From positions 13,443,805 through 13,507,804 of the forward strand of contig NC_092120.1 in the NCBI RefSeq assembly GCF_045679555.1: a stretch of 64,000 nt of DNA. Direction: 5' to 3'. Positions 11,904 through 24,689 of the stretch are shown here, one piece after another (position 1 is the first letter of the stretch; every line of letters begins with the position of its first letter). The translations under genes and the position numbers were made by a program. The notes beneath the pieces were generated by a model that did no database searches, was not told the origin of the DNA, and saw nothing but the letters and a program-made list of their open reading frames with translations. Origin of the DNA: Salvelinus alpinus. Its lineage: Eukaryota; Chordata; Actinopteri; Salmoniformes; Salmonidae.

Positions 11904-12280
11904 TCAGGCCCTACACCCAAACAAGGGCACTGCGTTCATCCACCTCTGGCCTGCTCGCCTCCCTACCTCTGAGGAAGTACAGTTCCCGCTCAGCCCAGTC
12001 AAAACTGTTCGCTGCTCTGGCACCCCAATGGTGGAACAAACTCCCTCACGACGCCAGGTCAGCGGAGTCAATCACCACCTTCCGGAGACACCTGAAACCC
12101 CACCTCTTTAAGGAATACCTAGGATAGGATAAAGTAATCCTTCTAACCCCCCCCCCCCTTAAAAGAGTTAGATGCACTATTGTAAAGTGGTTGTTCCACT
12201 GGATATCATAAGGTGAATGCACCAATTTGTAAGTCGCTCTGGATAAGAGCGTCTGCTAAATGACTTAAATGTAAATGTAA
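11890..12280 (+). mobile_element. Nested 5'-truncated L2 copy with target-site duplication
   Basis: The 391-bp insert is nearly identical to the last ~390 bp of the full-length L2 at 15.7-19.8 kb: CAGGCTCTGATCAGGCCCTA, CCCACCTCTTTAAGGAATAC, then the stem-loop and TAAATGTAAATG. It is flanked by ATATTA at 11884-11889 and 12281-12286, a plausible target-site duplication. The host LINE sequence resumes after the second copy. Confidence 0.85.
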
Positions 12281-12283
12281 ATA

Positions 12284-12850
12284 TTAAACATCTCCAATCC
12301 AAAATCAAATCTAGAATCGGCTTCCTATTTCGCAACAAAGCCTCCTTCACTCACGCCGCCAAACTTACCCTAGTAAAACTGACTATCCTAACGATCCTCG
12401 ACTTCGGCGATGTAATTTACAAAGTAGCTTCCAATACTCTAGTCAGCAAACTGGATGCAGTCTATCACAGTGCCATCCGTCTTGTTACCAAATCACCTTA
12501 TACCACCCACCACTGCGACCTGTATGCTCTAGTCGGCTGGCCCTCGCTACATATTCGTCGCCAGACCCACCGGCTCCAGGTCATCTATAAGTCTATGCTA
12601 GGTAAAGCTCCGCCTTATCTCAGCTCACTGGTCATGATAACAACACCCACCCGTAGCACACGTTCCAGCAGGTATATCTCACTAATCATCCCCAAAGCCA
12701 ACACCTCATTTGGCCGCCTTTCCTTCTAGTTCTCTGCTGCCAGTAACTGGAATGAATTGAAAAAATCGCTGAAGTTGGAGACTTTTATTTCCCTCACCAA
12801 CTTTAAACATCAGCTATCTGAGCAGCTCACCGATCGCTGCCGCTGTACAT
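12284..12850 (+). pseudogene. LINE post-RT C-terminal region, degraded
   Basis: The interrupted LINE continues: sequence corresponding to KHLQSKIKSRIGFLFRNKAS, then the PLYTTHHCDLYALVGWPSLH region, and a FKHQLSEQLTDRCRCT-like end at about 12800-12850. A TAG in the TCCTTCTAGTTCTCTGC stretch (about 12721) breaks the frame. A long T-rich 3' UTR follows to about 13238. Confidence 0.7.
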
Positions 12851-13520
12851 AGACCATCTGTAAATAGCCCACCCAATCTACCTACCTCATCCCCATACTG
12901 TTTTTATTTACTTTTCTGCTCTTTTGCACACCAGTATCTCTACTTGCACATCATCATCTGCTCATTTATCACTCCAGTGTTAATCTGCTAAATTGTAATT
13001 ATTCGCTCCTATGGCCTATTTATTGCCTACCTCCTCATGCCTTTTGCACACACTGTATATAGACTTTCTTTTTTTTCTACTGTGTCATTGACTTGTTTAT
13101 TGTTTATTCCATGTGTAACTCTGTGTTGTTGTCTGTGTTACACTGCTTTGCTTTATCTTGGCCAGGTCGCAGTTGTAAATGAGAACTTGTTCTCAACTAG
13201 CTTACCTGGTTGAATAACGGTGAAATTAAAAATAAATGTAAAAAATTTGCGCACTAGATGAGCATTCTCAATATGGATGCGCCTACTATGTTGAAATTTG
13301 TTGCTTACTGCATTTGATTTTACTAAACAGTATGTTATAAATAGTATGTACTACGATTAGTACACAGTATGCAGTTTTAGTAAGTAGTAGGCAAGACAGA
13401 ATTCGGACACAGCCAATATCTACAGGAAAGTAAATCGACTTCCAAACACGGGTCTGAGTGTCGCTCTCAGGGTTTGTTTGAGAACACAATGTAAATACAT
13501 GCACACAATGCATGCATATA

Positions 13521-15134
<1,614 letters not shown>

Positions 15135-15189
15135 TACTTGAGGGCCGGATCACCACATCTGGGGTTTTGGGCACCTACCTTCAGGGGGC

Positions 15190-15400
15190 TCCACAACCAG
15201 CGGTTGGAACCAAAATTATTTTCCAATCGTTTCGTTCTGAACAGAACCACATTTTTTTCATTTCGTTCCACTGTTCCAGCCAGCAAAATATGGTTCTGAA
15301 CTAGTTTGAACCCCCAAAAAGTACCGGTTTATATCGTTCCTTACTGTTCCTTTTTTAACCTGTGATATCAACAGTTTTTTACATTTAGCTCATTAAATTA
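15190..15400. repeat. Unclassified repeat, left part, split by the L2 insertion
   Basis: The sequence is rich in GTTCC/GGAACC words (GGTTGGAACCAAAATTATTT, CGTTCTGAACAGAACC). Similar words recur on the far side of the L2 element at 20165-20230 (AGTTCTGTTCCCGGAACAGT). I infer an older repeat into which the L2 element inserted. No coding region is seen, and none between 15400 and 15740. Confidence 0.4.
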
Positions 15401-15770
15401 CTTTACCAATCAATGCGGATAGAGCAGGCAAAGTAGTTGTTTACATATGTGATGGACAGACAAGTGTAGCCTATGGTGCAAGATGCGACTGATATTTTGT
15501 TGGTGGGGAAGGAAAAGAGCGAGAGAGGGTTGTGGAGGAGGCTTGAAGTGCTGGGCATCTTGTTATGACATGCATTATCTGAATTAGGTCCACTGAATTA
15601 TACCTAAGAGGACAGGCTTCTATGGAAGAACTTTGAATGTCCTTGAGCTAGCTATCTAACAAGCTTGTGTGTGTAGAGTGGCACCAGAATTAAAAACACA
15701 TCTTAGCTTTTTGTAGTTAATAAATCCTTTGTGAAACATTATAAAAGACCACTTCCGGGTTGGAGCGAGC

Positions 15771-16605
15771 GGTCGCATTCGCACTCTGGTCCGCAGGTAG
15801 TATAACTTTTCATTACATTTCATTATTTCATTATAATACAACGGTTTGATTTGTCTAATCTTAGCAATTTCTTCTTAGCTAGCTACATAGCCGTCTTTGT
15901 ATCAAAGATAATTGCGCAATTATCGTATTCCGTCGTCCTAACGTAGTCTACACTGCTATCTGCCCAGCAGCTAGCCAGCTAGCAAACGTCTACCGAATAG
16001 CAGCACTGTAGAAACTATTACACTCAACTGAACGACTTGATTAGTGTAGTGTTAGCTAGCTACATAGTTGTCTTTGCTGTCTTCGTATCCAAGATAATTG
16101 TGTAGTTTAGAGTGTGTAGTTTTAGAGTGATTATCTTAATTTACCGAGGTTAGCTAGCCAGCTATTTGTCGTCCTTAACGTAGGAGACACTGCTAGCTAG
16201 CCAACAGCTAGCCAACGTCTACCGAATAGAACTTCCGCACTCAACAACCCGGTCGCATTCCGCTTCGCTCCACAGGTAGTATCACATTTTCATTTCATTT
16301 CATTACAGTACAACGGTTTGATTTGTTTGATCGTAGCTAGCTACATAGCTAGCTACATAGCCGTCTTTGTATCAAAGATAATTGTGTAGTCTAGAGCGAT
16401 TTTCTAGGTTAGCTAGCCAGCTATTGTCGTTCTTTTAACGCAACGTAACGTAATCAACACTGCTAGCTAGCCAGCTAGCCCCCGAATAGCAGCACTGTAG
16501 AAACTATTACACTCAACGGAACGACTTGATTAGTGTAGTGTCAACAACGCAGCCACTGCCAGCTAGCCTACAAAGTCAACAACGCAGCCACTGCCAGCTA
16601 GCCTA
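15771..16605 (+). repeat. Tandem duplications in the L2 5' UTR
   Basis: GGTCGCATTC...CAGGTAGTAT occurs at 15771 and again at 16251 (period about 480). The segment around CGAATAGCAGCACTGTAGAA...TTGATTAGTGTAGTGT occurs at about 15994 and 16485. CTACATAG(C/T)(C/T)GTCTTTG...ATAATTG occurs three times (about 15884, 16059, 16350). A 35-bp unit, TCAACAACGCAGCCACTGCC plus spacer, is repeated at about 16542 and 16577. These are internal repeats of the LINE leader, possibly promoter monomers. Confidence 0.8.
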
Positions 16606-16752
16606 CTTCAACAGTACTGTATCATTTTAATCATTTTAGTCAATAAGATTCTTGCTACGTAAGCTTAACTTTCTGAACATTCGAGACGTGTTGTCCACTT
16701 GTCATTCCAATCTCCTTTGCATTAGCGTAGCCTCTTCTGTAGCCTGTCAACT

Positions 16753-19692
16753 ATGTGTCTGTCTATCCCTGTTCTCTCCTCTCTGCACAGACCATACAAA
16801 CGCTCCACACCGCGTGGCCGCGGCCACCCTAATCTGGTGGTCCCAGCGCGCACGACCCACGTGGAGTTCCAGGTCTCCGGTAGCCTCTGGAACTGCCGAT
16901 CTGCGGCCAACAAGGCAGAGTTCATCTCAGCCTATGCCTCCCTCCAGTCCCTCGACTTCTTGGCACTGACGGAAACATGGATCACCACAGATAACACTGC
17001 TACTCCTACTGCTCTCTCTTCGTCCGCCCACGTGTTCTCCCACACCCCGAGAGCTTCTGGTCAGCGGGGTGGTGGCACCGGGATCCTCATCTCTCCCAAG
17101 TGGTCATTCTCTCTTTCTCCCCTTACCCATCTGTCTATCGCCTCCTTTGAATTCCATGCTGTCACAGTTACCAGCCCTTTCAAGCTTAACATCCTTATCA
17201 TTTATCGCCCTCCAGGTTCCCTCGGAGAGTTCATCAATGAGCTTGATGCCTTGATAAGCTCCTTTCCTGAGGACGGCTCACCTCTCACAGTTCCGGGCGA
17301 CTTTAACCTCCCCACGTCTACCTTTGACTCATTCCTCTCTGCCTCCTTCTTTCCACTCCTCTCCTCTTTTGACCTCACCCTCTCACCTTCCCCCCCTACT
17401 CACAAGGCAGGCAATACGCTCGACCTCATCTTTACTAGATGCTGTTCTTCCACTAACCTCATTGCAACTCCCCTCCAAGTCTCCGACCACTACCTTGTAT
17501 CCTTTTCCCTCTCGCTCTCATCCAACACTTCCCACACTGCCCCTACTCGGATGGTATCGCGCCGTCCCAACCTTCGCTCTCTCTCCCCCGCTACTCTCTC
17601 CTCTTCCATCCTATCATCTCTTCCCTCTGCTCAAACCTTCTCCAACCTATCTCCTGATTCTGCCTCCTCAACCCTCCTCTCCTCCCTTTCTGCATCCTTT
17701 GACTCTCTCTGTCCCCTATCCTCCAGGCCGGCTCGGCCCTCCCCTCCCGCTCCGTGGCTCGACGACTCATTGCGAGCTCACAGAACAGGGCTCCGGGGAG
17801 CCGAGCGGAAATGGAGGAAAACTCGCCTCCCTGCGGACCTGGCATCCTTTCACTCCCTCCTCTCTACATTTTCCTCTTCTGTCTCTGCTGCTAAAGCCAC
17901 TTTCTACCACTCTAAATTCCAAGCATCTGCCTCTAACCCTAGGAAGCTCTTTGCCACCTTCTCCTCCCTCCTGAATCCTCCTCCCCCTCCCCCCCCCTCC
18001 TCCCTCTCTGCAGATGACTTCGTCAACCATTTTGAAAAGAAGGTCGACGACATCCGATCCTCGTTTGCTAAGTCAAACGACACCGCTGGTTCTGCTCACA
18101 CTGCCCTACCCTGTGCTCTGACCTCTTTCTCCCCTCTCTCTCCAGATGAAATCTCGCGTCTTGTGACGGCCGGCCGCCCAACAACCTGCCCGCTTGACCC
18201 TATCCCCTCCTCTCTTCTCCAGACCATTTCCGGAGACCTTCTCCCTTACCTCACCTCGCTCATCAACTCATCCCTGACCGCTGGCTACGTCCCTTCCGTC
18301 TTCAAGAGAGCGAGAGTTGCACCCCTTCTGAAAAAACCTACACTCGATCCCTCTGATGTCAACAACTACAGACCAGTATCCCTTCTTTCTTTTCTCTCCA
18401 AAACTCTTGAACGTGCCGTCCTTGGCCAGCTCTCCCGCTATCTCTCTCAGAATGACCTTCTTGATCCAAATCAGTCAGGTTTCAAGACTAGTCATTCAAC
18501 TGAGACTGCTCTTCTCTGTATCACGGAGGCGCTCCGCACTGCTAAAGCTAACTCTCTCTCCTCTGCTCTCATCCTTCTAGACCTATCGGCTGCCTTCGAT
18601 ACTGTGAACCATCAGATCCTCCTCTCCACCCTCTCCGAGTTGGGCATCTCCGGCGCGGCCCACGCTTGGATTGCGTCCTACCTGACAGGTCGCTCCTACC
18701 AGGTGGCGTGGCGAGAATCTGTCTCCTCACCACGTGCTCTCACCACTGGTGTCCCCCAGGGCTCTGTTCTAGGCCCTCTCCTATTCTCGCTATACACCAA
18801 GTCACTTGGCTCTGTCATAACCTCACATGGTCTCTCCTATCAATGCTATGCAGACGACACACAACTAATCTTCTCCTTTCCCCCTTCTGATGACCAGGTG
18901 GCGAATCGCATCTCTGCATGTCTGGCAGACATATCAGTGTGGATGACGGATCACCACCTCAAGCTGAACCTCGGCAAGACGGAGCTGCTCTTCCTCCCGG
19001 GGAAGGACTGCCCGTTCCATGATCTCGCCATCACGGTTGACAACTCCATTGTGTCCTCCTCCCAGAGCGCTAAGAACCTTGGCGTGATCCTGGACAACAC
19101 CCTGTCGTTCTCAACTAACATCAAGGCGGTGGCCCGTTCCTGTAGGTTCATGCTCTACAACATCCGCAGAGTACGACCCTGCCTCACACAGGAAGCGGCG
19201 CAGGTCCTAATCCAGGCACTTGTCATCTCCCGTCTGGATTACTGCAACTCGCTGTTGGCTGGGCTCCCTGCCTGTGCCATTAAACCCCTACAACTCATCC
19301 AGAACGCCGCAGCCCGTCTGGTGTTCAACCTTCCCAAGTTCTCTCACGTCACCCCGCTCCTCCGCTCTCTTCACTGGCTTCCAGTTGAAGCTCGCATCCG
19401 CTACAAGACCATGGTGCTTGCCTACGGAGCTGTGAGGGGAACGGCACCTCAGTACCTCCAGGCTCTGATCAGGCCCTACACCCAAACAAGGGCACTGCGT
19501 TCATCCACCTCTGGCCTGCTCGCCTCCCTACCACTGAGGAAGTACAGTTCCCGCTCAGCCCAGTCAAAACTGTTCGCTGCTCTGGCCCCCCAATGGTGGA
19601 ACAAACTCCCTCACGACGCCAGGACAGCGGAGTCAATCACCACCTTCCGGAGACACCTGAAACCCCACCTCTTTAAGGAATACCTAGGATAG
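16753..19692 (+). CDS. L2 LINE polyprotein: AP endonuclease and reverse transcriptase
   Basis: The 979-codon frame has no interruption. An APE-type endonuclease comes first: N47 in SLWNCRSAANK, E74 in LTETW, IYRPPG near 149, D183/N185 in PGDFN, and S244-D245-H246 in the SDH motif. The reverse transcriptase follows with NNYRPVSLLSFLSKTL, LLDLSAAFDTVNHQIL, TGVPQGSVLGPLLFSLY, the catalytic YADD at 699-702 and KNLGVILDNTLSFS. The C-terminal region typical of L2/CR1 ends in FRRHLKPHLFKEYLG. The product would nick genomic DNA and copy the element's RNA at the target (target-primed reverse transcription). The start codon is uncertain: a longer upstream start is closed by frame, and M1 at 16753 lies just before the conserved N-terminus. 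Expression is unproven. Confidence 0.88.
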   Translation: MCLSIPVLSSLHRPYKRSTPRGRGHPNLVVPARTTHVEFQVSGSLWNCRSAANKAEFISAYASLQSLDFLALTETWITTDNTATPTALSSSAHVFSHTPRASGQRGGGTGILISPKWSFSLSPLTHLSIASFEFHAVTVTSPFKLNILIIYRPPGSLGEFINELDALISSFPEDGSPLTVPGDFNLPTSTFDSFLSASFFPLLSSFDLTLSPSPPTHKAGNTLDLIFTRCCSSTNLIATPLQVSDHYLVSFSLSLSSNTSHTAPTRMVSRRPNLRSLSPATLSSSILSSLPSAQTFSNLSPDSASSTLLSSLSASFDSLCPLSSRPARPSPPAPWLDDSLRAHRTGLRGAERKWRKTRLPADLASFHSLLSTFSSSVSAAKATFYHSKFQASASNPRKLFATFSSLLNPPPPPPPSSLSADDFVNHFEKKVDDIRSSFAKSNDTAGSAHTALPCALTSFSPLSPDEISRLVTAGRPTTCPLDPIPSSLLQTISGDLLPYLTSLINSSLTAGYVPSVFKRARVAPLLKKPTLDPSDVNNYRPVSLLSFLSKTLERAVLGQLSRYLSQNDLLDPNQSGFKTSHSTETALLCITEALRTAKANSLSSALILLDLSAAFDTVNHQILLSTLSELGISGAAHAWIASYLTGRSYQVAWRESVSSPRALTTGVPQGSVLGPLLFSLYTKSLGSVITSHGLSYQCYADDTQLIFSFPPSDDQVANRISACLADISVWMTDHHLKLNLGKTELLFLPGKDCPFHDLAITVDNSIVSSSQSAKNLGVILDNTLSFSTNIKAVARSCRFMLYNIRRVRPCLTQEAAQVLIQALVISRLDYCNSLLAGLPACAIKPLQLIQNAAARLVFNLPKFSHVTPLLRSLHWLPVEARIRYKTMVLAYGAVRGTAPQYLQALIRPYTQTRALRSSTSGLLASLPLRKYSSRSAQSKLFAALAPQWWNKLPHDARTAESITTFRRHLKPHLFKEYLG

Positions 19693-19794
19693 GATAAAGT
19701 AATCCTTCTCACCCCCCCCCCCCCTTAAAAGATTTAGATGCACTATTGTAAAGTGGCTGTTCCACTGGATGTCATAAGGTGAATGCACCAATTT

Positions 19795-19840
19795 GTAAGT
19801 CGCTCTGGATAAGAGCGTCTGCTAAATGACGTAAATGTAA
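19795..19840 (+). promoter_or_regulatory. L2 3' recognition stem-loop and terminal repeat
   Basis: CGCTCT-GGAT-AAGAGCG forms a perfect six-base stem plus loop, followed by TCTGCTAAATGACGTAAATGTAA. In the eel relative UnaL2 the equivalent hairpin is required for recognition by the element's RT. The same hairpin recurs at 12236-12252 (nested copy) and, mutated and reversed, at 977-1045. Confidence 0.8.
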
Positions 19841-20549
19841 TTATAACTAGGCCTATTGCATCCTTAACTAGCATTTAAAAAGTTAATCGATTCTTCTCAA
19901 GCTAATTAAAAATCTCTCTCCCTATCTTCTGAATCACGATTCTAATGTCAGTACAGTAGCCTATGCTTTGGAGGGGGGATGGGCAGGTACCCTAAATGCG
20001 CGCACACACTTACAAAGATTTCAGCTTGCAGGCAGACACTGGAATAAGTTTCTGAGTGACAGAGTGAGGGTTTTGCATAGGCGCTTTGTTGCATTTTCTT
20101 GTGGGACTAGTAAAAATGCCTGCAACTTAAAAGAAGGTTATTAACTGGTTCTTGTGCTTTTAAAATAACAGTTCTGTTCCCGGAACAGTATGGATTACTT
20201 TTGTTCCAAGTTCTATTTCTGTTCCTTGAAAATGTTTGCTATTTTTCTGGTTTTCGGGGGTCCTGCAATTCTACACATTTTGTCATGGCTTATGATGCGA
20301 GCATATGCTAAAATCCAGGGGGTGGTTCAGAAAAGTCAGTTTAATAACACTTTTCTGTGGATATTTTGTCTAAAATTTTCAGCATAATGACCAACCACCA
20401 AGACAACTGGTAGAGTAAGTTAAAATGTAATATTACTCAACATTCTGGCTTGCAGAGGTCCTGAGAAGACCTTTCCAAACATTTTATTGTATTATGTCAG
20501 ACGGTGACTAGCTATCAAGCTATCACCGGATGATGTATCAGGCTACATA

Positions 20550-21508
20550 TGGTGCCTTCCAAAAATATTCATACCCAATGACTTATTCCACATTTTGTTG
20601 TGTTACAATCTAAATTCAAAATGGATTAAATATTTTTTCTCTCACCCATCTACACACAATAACTCATAATGACAAAGTGAAAACATGTTTTTAAAAATTG
20701 TTGCACATTTATTGAAAATGAAATACAGAAATATCATATTTACATATGTATTCACGCCCCTGACTCAATACATGTTAGAATCACCTTAGGGCAGCGATTA
20801 CAGCTGTGAGTCTTTCTGGGTAAGTCTCTAAGAGCTTTGCACACCTGGATTGTAGAATATTTGCACATTATTATTTTTAAAATTCTTCAAGCTCTGTCAA
20901 GTTGGTTGTTGATCATTGCTAAACAGCCATTTTCAAGTCTTGCCATTGATTTTCAAGACGATCTAAGTCAATTGTAACTAGGCCACTCGGGAACATTCAA
21001 TGTCATCTTGGTAAGCAATTCCAGTGTATATTTGGCCTTTTGTTTTAGGTTATTGTCTTGCTGAAAGGTGAATTTGTTGATCCATCCTCAGTTTTCTTAT
21101 ATCACAGTTAAACTATGTAACTGTTTTAAAGACACTATTGGCCTCATGGTGAATCTCCCTGGTCCTTCTGATTGAATCTCTGTTTGAAATTCACTGCAGA
21201 GATTGAGAGACCGTACAATCATTTGTATGTGTGGGGTACAGAGATGAGGTAGTCATTAAAAAAGAATGTTAAACACTATTATTGCAACTTATTATGTGAC
21301 TTTTTAAGCACATTTTTAATCCTGAAATAATTTAGGCTTTTCACAACAAAGGTGTTGAATACATTTCTAAAAACATAATTCCACTTTGAAATTCTGGGGT
21401 ATTGTTTGTTGGCCAGTGACACATCTCAAATTAATCCATGTTATATTCAGGCTGTAACACAACAAAATGTGGAAAAAGTCAAGGGGTGTGAATACTTACT
21501 AAAAAGAC
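20550..21508 (-). mobile_element. Tc1-like element, degraded, both ends present
   Basis: The left end GTGCCTTCCAAAAATATTCA and right end GGGGTGTGAATACTTACT are inverted, including TTCCACATTTTGTTGTGTTAC (20586-20606) against GTAACACAACAAAATGTGGAA (21453-21473). The interior shows reverse-strand transposase traces (TTGTCTTGCTGAAAGGTGAA at about 21053), but about half of the gene is missing. It is a dead copy of the same family as the remnants at 4.4 and 39.4 kb. Confidence 0.8.
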
Positions 21509-21509
21509 T

Positions 21510-24450
21510 AGTCTTCACTTTTATCTCACATGAAATGCACCAACAGCCTCAGCAAATAATATTTGCAAACATGATTGGTTATGGTAACGTCGACTACTAT
21601 GATCTGACTGGCATACTGTGTCTTTGGTGTCCAGTGATAATCTAATGATGTTTCTGTAACCTACAGTATATCTCATGATTTGGACCCCAGAATAGGCTTT
21701 ATAAACCATTAAATGGCCAACAGGCCTAGTAAGAGTTTCAAGATATTTTTCACTGTGGTGACTGTTCTGTAGGAATGGTACAAAAAATACATATCACATC
21801 TTAATTTAAGAAGTTAATTATTTGTTTATTATTCATTTATTTAAGTATTCCTATCTCCAAGATTCACCCACCCGAAAAATATAAATTCCGGCTTATTCAA
21901 AAATGAAATGAAGCAATTGTTATTGACCGCATCAAAGGAATGAATCAACAAAATCAAAGTGGCAATAATCATAATCATTATTACAATAATAGTTAAATAA
22001 TCAGAATATCCACATTCATAACAAATCCATTTACAATGGCAATACACTCTTCAATATCACTCTTCCATTAATATACACAAATCCCCGAATGTCTGTCCTT
22101 TTTAAAACAAAAATAGAGGGGTTGGGGGACTATGGCTTGTCAAGGGGTATGACTATGAGTGACCAGTAGGGTTGAAAGTTCAAGGGTGAGGGAGGGTTGG
22201 CGAGTTGGAGGCACACTTAATAGAACTTGAAGAAATGGCTAATAACATGGTGTTACTTGCATGGAAGAGTTGCTTCACAAGTAACAGTGTGATCTGAACC
22301 AAATGTTCAGCCTGACAGAGGAGTCTATGAGAGGCAGAGTTCGGGGAACTAAATTGGAAAGATTAGATAAGGGTTGTCTGGATAATTATATACATCTGAA
22401 TGACAACCATTGCAAACATTTAATGTAGAGAAATTGTAAAACTTAAATCAAATAACAAGGAAGAATCATAATAGTTACAGGAATTCAAAAAAAAGGAGAT
22501 GGAGGTCACTGTAAATATTATCTTAGTTATTCTATATACTGTATATGTACAAACATTGCTTGGTCACCCAAATATAATTTTTAAAAATGCCTCAGTTGAT
22601 GAGAAAATGAGTGCAAGCCAGAGATTGTTTTGAGAGGCATAATTAGGTTTGTAGGTGTTCAGAGGTGTCAGATTGGTCAGTGTCTGCACAGAAAGTGCTT
22701 CCCAGACAGCTGTCCTTTAAATTGCCAGTGTGAACCTCTCCACTCCAACATTTCTCTTTGAGGAGTCAAATATGTCATTTACGAGAGAGAGATTAGAGGA
22801 TCGAGGAAAAAAACTGTACACCCTGCATATACAAACAAACTGTATATACACATAGACATACTATATATACACACACATATCCAGTATATACACAACAACT
22901 GTACACACACTGTATGTACACACACATTCAATCACTTAAAAGGTATTAACCTCTAATCTCTCGCTCTTTTGATGTGTCATTTTTCAGTGGTCAGAGGTGA
23001 AGGAGGGCACAGGGTTTTATTTAGCTTCTGTGTCAGTGGAGTCCATACAAAGAAATCAAATGGAAGTTATACAGAAACTTGGCTCCAGAATTCGGTCTCA
23101 CCACACTGGAAAAACATGATAAACTCGCATCTGCTCCACTAAGCTTACATCAGAGACAGAAATAGGAAAACAAAAACGTGATGGAAAGGATGTCCTCTTC
23201 TAAGGAGTTTTAGATCGTCTGTAAAATGGAGAGCTCCCCAGCGATTGTCAAGTAGAGAAACAACATCCATCCTCACATGTCTCTTCCAGGGATTACAAGA
23301 GAGAAGTGGAGGGGTACAGGTCACTGCAACGTGCAAATCATTGTGAGGGGAGCAGGTAAAACAACAGTTTGTGTTTTTATCCGTCACAATCCCAGGGCAA
23401 TCTTTCTCCACAAAAGGGTAATGTTCCATAAGATTGTCTTAAGAAAAATCAGTTGATATAAAATTGATCATTTCTGGACTGTCATTAGATACTAGAGTCT
23501 TGTCATTATCAAGAAATAAACATTTGCGCAGGAAGATTTCCAATGAATAGTTTTTGTAGTACTACGGTAAGAATAAGCATTATTATAGAAATATAAATCA
23601 TAGCATTGTCTACATTTTTCAAAGTTTTAATTGAAGCAATATTTTGTTTTGTAGCAGTTTCACTTGTAATAGGCTGTGCATAATTAGTTTCCTTTAAATG
23701 TAAAACGAATAGAGATAAAGAAGAAAGAACAAAACCGAAACCATGGGAGATATGAACAGGAGCAGACAAGTCTAAAAGGGGTGAACATAAACGGAGGTGG
23801 TTGAAAATGGTTAAGAATAGATAGAAAGAGAAATGGGTAGATAGTGGGTGGACTGTAGAAAATGTTAGGAAGGAAAAATGCAAGAAACAAATTGTGAGAT
23901 CTTCGAAAAATGTAAGGAAAGAAAAATTACAGCACCTTTGAAATGCATCTTACGCACAGTAGCTCTCCCTCATTTCATTTACTGCTCAATCCCAAAAAGG
24001 TTAATATCATGTCAATCTGCATAGCTGTTCTTCACATGCTTGATGAGCCAACAAAACCGTTTCCCGAGATTGGCACGTCTTTAAAAGAAAATCAAATATC
24101 TAATCACAAGCATCAAATACAGTTGTCCAGCCATCCAATCAGAGAGAGAGGGCCCAAGTAAAGTAGGGTAAATAACACAGCAGATCCTTACATGGTCAGC
24201 TGTGGCTCTGGACTATCCTTAAGGTCAGGAGAATTGGACCAATGGCCCAACTTCTCCCTTTGTCAGCCAATCGCATCACGAGAGAGCGCTCTTGATATAT
24301 GGCCAGGCCATGCGGGCTGCCCATGTTGCCTCAGCCAATTAGGTTCCAGATTGTCCTCCACGAAGCTGCGTGATTGGCTAAGAGGAGAAAAGGAAGACAG
24401 AGAGAGAAGGAACGGGGAGGTGCTTGATGAGTTGCTATCCAATCATAGCC
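21510..24450. other. Unique AT-rich sequence; possible distal 3' UTR of syngap1
   Basis: No convincing exon or transposon is seen. A cluster of TTTATT words at about 21824-21842 would give AATAAA signals on the minus strand, so a very long 3' UTR of the gene whose stop codon is at 27.1-27.5 kb could end here. That is inference only. Short CA/TA-rich stretches lie at 22830-22930. Confidence 0.3.
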
Positions 24451-24451
24451 A

Positions 24452-24680
24452 TCCCACTGGGCACAGACGTCATTTCAAAGTCTAATTTTGATTTACATTT
24501 GGTTGAGTTGTCAACTAAAGTGAATTTAATCCATGTCATTGGATTTAGGTTAAAAGTAGGGCGAAAAAAATACTACATTCCCTAACGTCCCTAATGAAAT
24601 TCAAAACTACATCACATTTAGCCTTTTTGTTTAAATGATGTTGAATCACTGTTGATTCAACCAGTTTTTGCCCAGTGGGA
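24452..24680. repeat. MITE with 12-bp terminal inverted repeats
   Basis: The ends TCCCACTGGGCA (24452-24463) and TGCCCAGTGGGA (24669-24680) are exact inverted repeats. Sub-terminal GACGTCATTTCAA and TTGATTCAACCAG are family-typical. A shorter copy lies at 60163-60272. There is no coding capacity. Confidence 0.8.
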
Positions 24681-24689
24681 TAGATCTTG

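Larger units (their letters stand above)
8154..13238 (+). mobile_element. APE-type LINE (CR1/L2 superfamily), near full length, degraded, with two nested insertions
   Basis: The element starts with a G-rich 5' leader (GTCCAAGATGGTGTAGTAGTG) and ends with the tail CTTGGCCAGGTCGCAGTTGT ... GAGAACTTGTTCTCAACTAG ... A-rich at about 13235. It encodes, in broken frames, a hydrophobic N-terminal segment, an endonuclease, a reverse transcriptase and the post-RT region. It carries a short 5'-truncated LINE tail (11141-11396) and a 5'-truncated L2 copy (11890-12280). The clade within the CR1/L2 group is inferred from domain order only. Confidence 0.8.
15744..19839 (+). mobile_element. Full-length L2-clade LINE with intact ORF
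   Basis: A non-LTR retrotransposon of about 4.1 kb with a 1-kb 5' UTR built of internal duplications, one long ORF (16753-19692), a C-rich tract at 19711-19724, and a 3' tail with stem-loop (CGCTCTGGATAAGAGCG at 19801-19817) ending in GTAAATGTAA. ATTATA at 15738-15743 and 19840-19845 may be the target-site duplication. The tail is of the type shared by L2 LINEs and their partner SINEs in teleosts (UnaL2-like). The element is apparently recent, since nothing breaks its ORF. Confidence 0.88.

Noticed and set aside
16753..19692. A host gene in the long plus-strand ORF
   Set aside because: Endonuclease, RT motifs and the L2 3' tail show it is a retrotransposon ORF.
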